Below are positions 5,691-5,768 of a DNA stretch of 5,768 nt, one piece after another (the stretch's first letter is position 1; each line of letters begins with the position of its first letter). The stretch comes from Nitrospiraceae bacterium. GTDB taxonomy: Bacteria; Nitrospirota; Thermodesulfovibrionia; Thermodesulfovibrionales; UBA1546. The stretch covers positions 1-5,768 of the forward strand of contig DOHC01000290.1 of the NCBI GenBank assembly GCA_003535475.1, in the 5' to 3' direction. Under the pieces are notes generated by a model, which was not told the origin of the DNA, did not search any database, and worked only from the letters and a program-made list of their open reading frames with translations. The translations under genes and the position numbers were made by a program.

Positions 5691-5755
5691 GTCATTCCTG
5701 CGAAAGCAGGAATCCAGAGGCAAGAAGACTGGATTCCCGTTTACACGGGAATGAC
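5691..5755. repeat. Compound palindromic repeat (two hairpins in inverted orientation)
   Basis: This 65-bp element has two 27-bp arms in inverted orientation, GTCATTCC...GGAATCCAG and its reverse complement, separated by an 11-bp spacer (5718-5728). Each arm is itself a perfect 8-bp hairpin with a 4-base loop: ATTCCTGC/GCAGGAAT at 5694-5713 and ATTCCCGT/ACGGGAAT at 5733-5752. The inner stem bases differ between arms, but both pair perfectly. The CATTCC...GGAATCCAG sequence resembles REP- or MITE-like dispersed repeats common in many bacterial genomes. It sits 22 bp upstream of the proS start, so it may be transcribed in the proS leader. Confidence 0.85.
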
Positions 5756-5768
5756 ATTCTAAGTAATT

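Noticed and set aside
5669..5695. Longer proS start at 5695
   Set aside because: The extra nine codons include part of the palindromic repeat and have no ribosome binding site. The start at 5668 has GGAGG at good spacing and matches the family N terminus.
5517..5723. Minus-strand open frame of 68 residues overlapping the proS start
   Set aside because: It is a shadow frame of proS. Its N-terminal LDSCFRRNDR-type peptide is simply the translated palindromic repeat.
1..5768. tRNA genes, rRNA, CRISPR array or insertion sequence
   Set aside because: By eye I found no cloverleaf with a T-arm signature, no evenly spaced repeats with unique spacers and no transposase-like frame. The only regular periodicity is the TPR-coding array.

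Overview
This 5.8 kb window looks like chromosomal DNA from a moderately AT-leaning Gram-negative bacterium. The one housekeeping gene, a bacterial-type prolyl-tRNA synthetase (proS), has a sequence style that reminds me of Nitrospirota or deltaproteobacterial relatives. That taxon is an impression from recognition, not a computed placement. The Sec signal peptide on a TPR protein and the dispersed GTCATTCC-type palindrome next to proS fit such a genome.

Layout from left to right. A PIN-family toxin-like gene (14-454, +) starts inside the stop codon of an upstream gene cut off by the window edge. It faces a minus-strand DUF433/DUF5615 pair (932-1156 and 561-932), an antitoxin-like and a PIN-like nuclease pair joined by a TAATG overlap. 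Two imperfect direct repeats of about 52 bp (485-536 and 1249-1299) bracket that pair. Next, still on the minus strand, come an unrecognised 234-residue protein with a weak PD-(D/E)XK-like signature (1300-2004) and a secreted or periplasmic TPR protein (2051-3352) with its own -10 element. The right half is a tight minus-strand operon, proS (4001-5668), a DUF4258 gene (3702-4004) and a DUF2283 gene (3496-3705), in which each junction is a 4-bp stop/start overlap. A 65-bp compound palindrome (5691-5755) lies just upstream of the proS ribosome binding site.

How the parts may work together: three toxin-antitoxin-like modules (PIN, DUF433/DUF5615, DUF4258/DUF2283) are packed around a putative nuclease, a TPR protein and an essential synthetase. 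The modules look like accessory, exchangeable units beside core genes. The most unusual points are the repeat-bracketed DUF433/DUF5615 cassette and the translational coupling of a TA-like pair to proS. There is no gene-free stretch over 300 bp. The longest gaps are about 143 bp (1157-1299 and 3353-3495). I saw no rRNA, tRNA, CRISPR array or insertion sequence.
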